Shown one piece after another: positions 63,747-64,000 of a DNA stretch of 64,000 nt (its first letter is position 1; each line of letters begins with the position of its first letter). The position numbers were made by a program, and so were the translations under genes. The notes beneath the pieces were generated by a model. It searched no databases. It saw nothing but the letters and a program-made list of their open reading frames with translations, and was not told the origin of the DNA. Origin of the DNA: Saxidomus purpurata (Eukaryota > Mollusca > Bivalvia > Venerida > Veneridae); the NCBI GenBank assembly GCA_022818135.1, contig JAFMSR010000012.1:31495550-31559549 (forward strand), read 5' to 3'.

Positions 63747-63751
63747 AATAA

Positions 63752-64000
63752 ATAGTAAAATTAATTTGATGGGTTGTCCAATGGCAACATTAGACTTCTA
63801 ATGTCTAATAGTTGGCCTGCATGGTTTCCATAAAACAACACAAGTGGGTTTGTTTGTGATACTGTTTGTGAGCAGCTGATATAGCCATGAAAAGAAAATA
63901 ATCCCTTAACAACAGGCGAAAGTAGGCTTTAAAATTTGTCCTAAAAAGTGTAAAGGTCCATTGTTTCGTGAGAAAAAGCATTTAAATGTGTTTCTTTCTA
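63752..64000. other. No recognised content
   Basis: AT-rich end of the window. Confidence 0.4.

Overview
This is eukaryotic nuclear DNA. It is AT-rich, carries one widely split gene with GT-AG introns, and is crowded with dispersed repeats. The repeats recur in a form I associate with bivalve molluscs: units starting AAGAGGGCCATGATGGCCCT and ending AGGTGAGCTAAAA, with tandem-repeat cores. I therefore infer a bivalve or other mollusc, but no coding sequence proves the species. There is no bacterial, plasmid or phage content, no rRNA and no CRISPR array.

The only host gene I can support lies on the minus strand. Its exons run from high to low coordinates. A CUB-domain exon is at 49337-49750, a class A LDL-receptor (LDLa) exon at 27585-27719, and a transmembrane exon with a basic juxtamembrane segment at 14097-14287. 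A short possible last coding exon is at 9542-9595. The three main exons have consensus splice sites and phases that join without a frameshift (1-1, 1-1, 1-0). The product is a type I membrane protein ending CUB-LDLa-TM-tail, the order seen at the end of neuropilin/tolloid-like (NETO) proteins. The signal peptide and any earlier CUB domain were not found and may lie beyond 64000.

Almost everything else is introns or flank filled with mobile elements. Three families (A, B, C) share one architecture. Each has a left-end hairpin with about a 5-nt loop, then an inner arm that is inverted at the right end, and between them a tandem core of 130-165 bp units. This matches Helentron-like rolling-circle elements and the tandem-repeat 'pearl'-type elements of bivalves. 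Family A has about 20 whole or partial copies; the largest (38811-40415) has ten 145-bp units. Stem and arm changes covary between copies.

Several non-autonomous cut-and-paste elements have clear boundaries. A hAT-type element at 53006-54143 has an 8-bp target duplication (TSD). A second at 63178-63603 also has an 8-bp TSD, and it sits inside a family whose other copy at 33339-34124 preserves the empty site. Both copies of that host family have 5-bp TSDs. A pogo-like element lies at 60458-61336. A further terminal-inverted-repeat (TIR) element lies at 46290-47522. tRNA-derived SINE pieces, several minisatellites, a 1-kb poly-T block (about 4477-5505) and poly-G tracts complete the window. The homopolymer blocks may be assembly artefacts.
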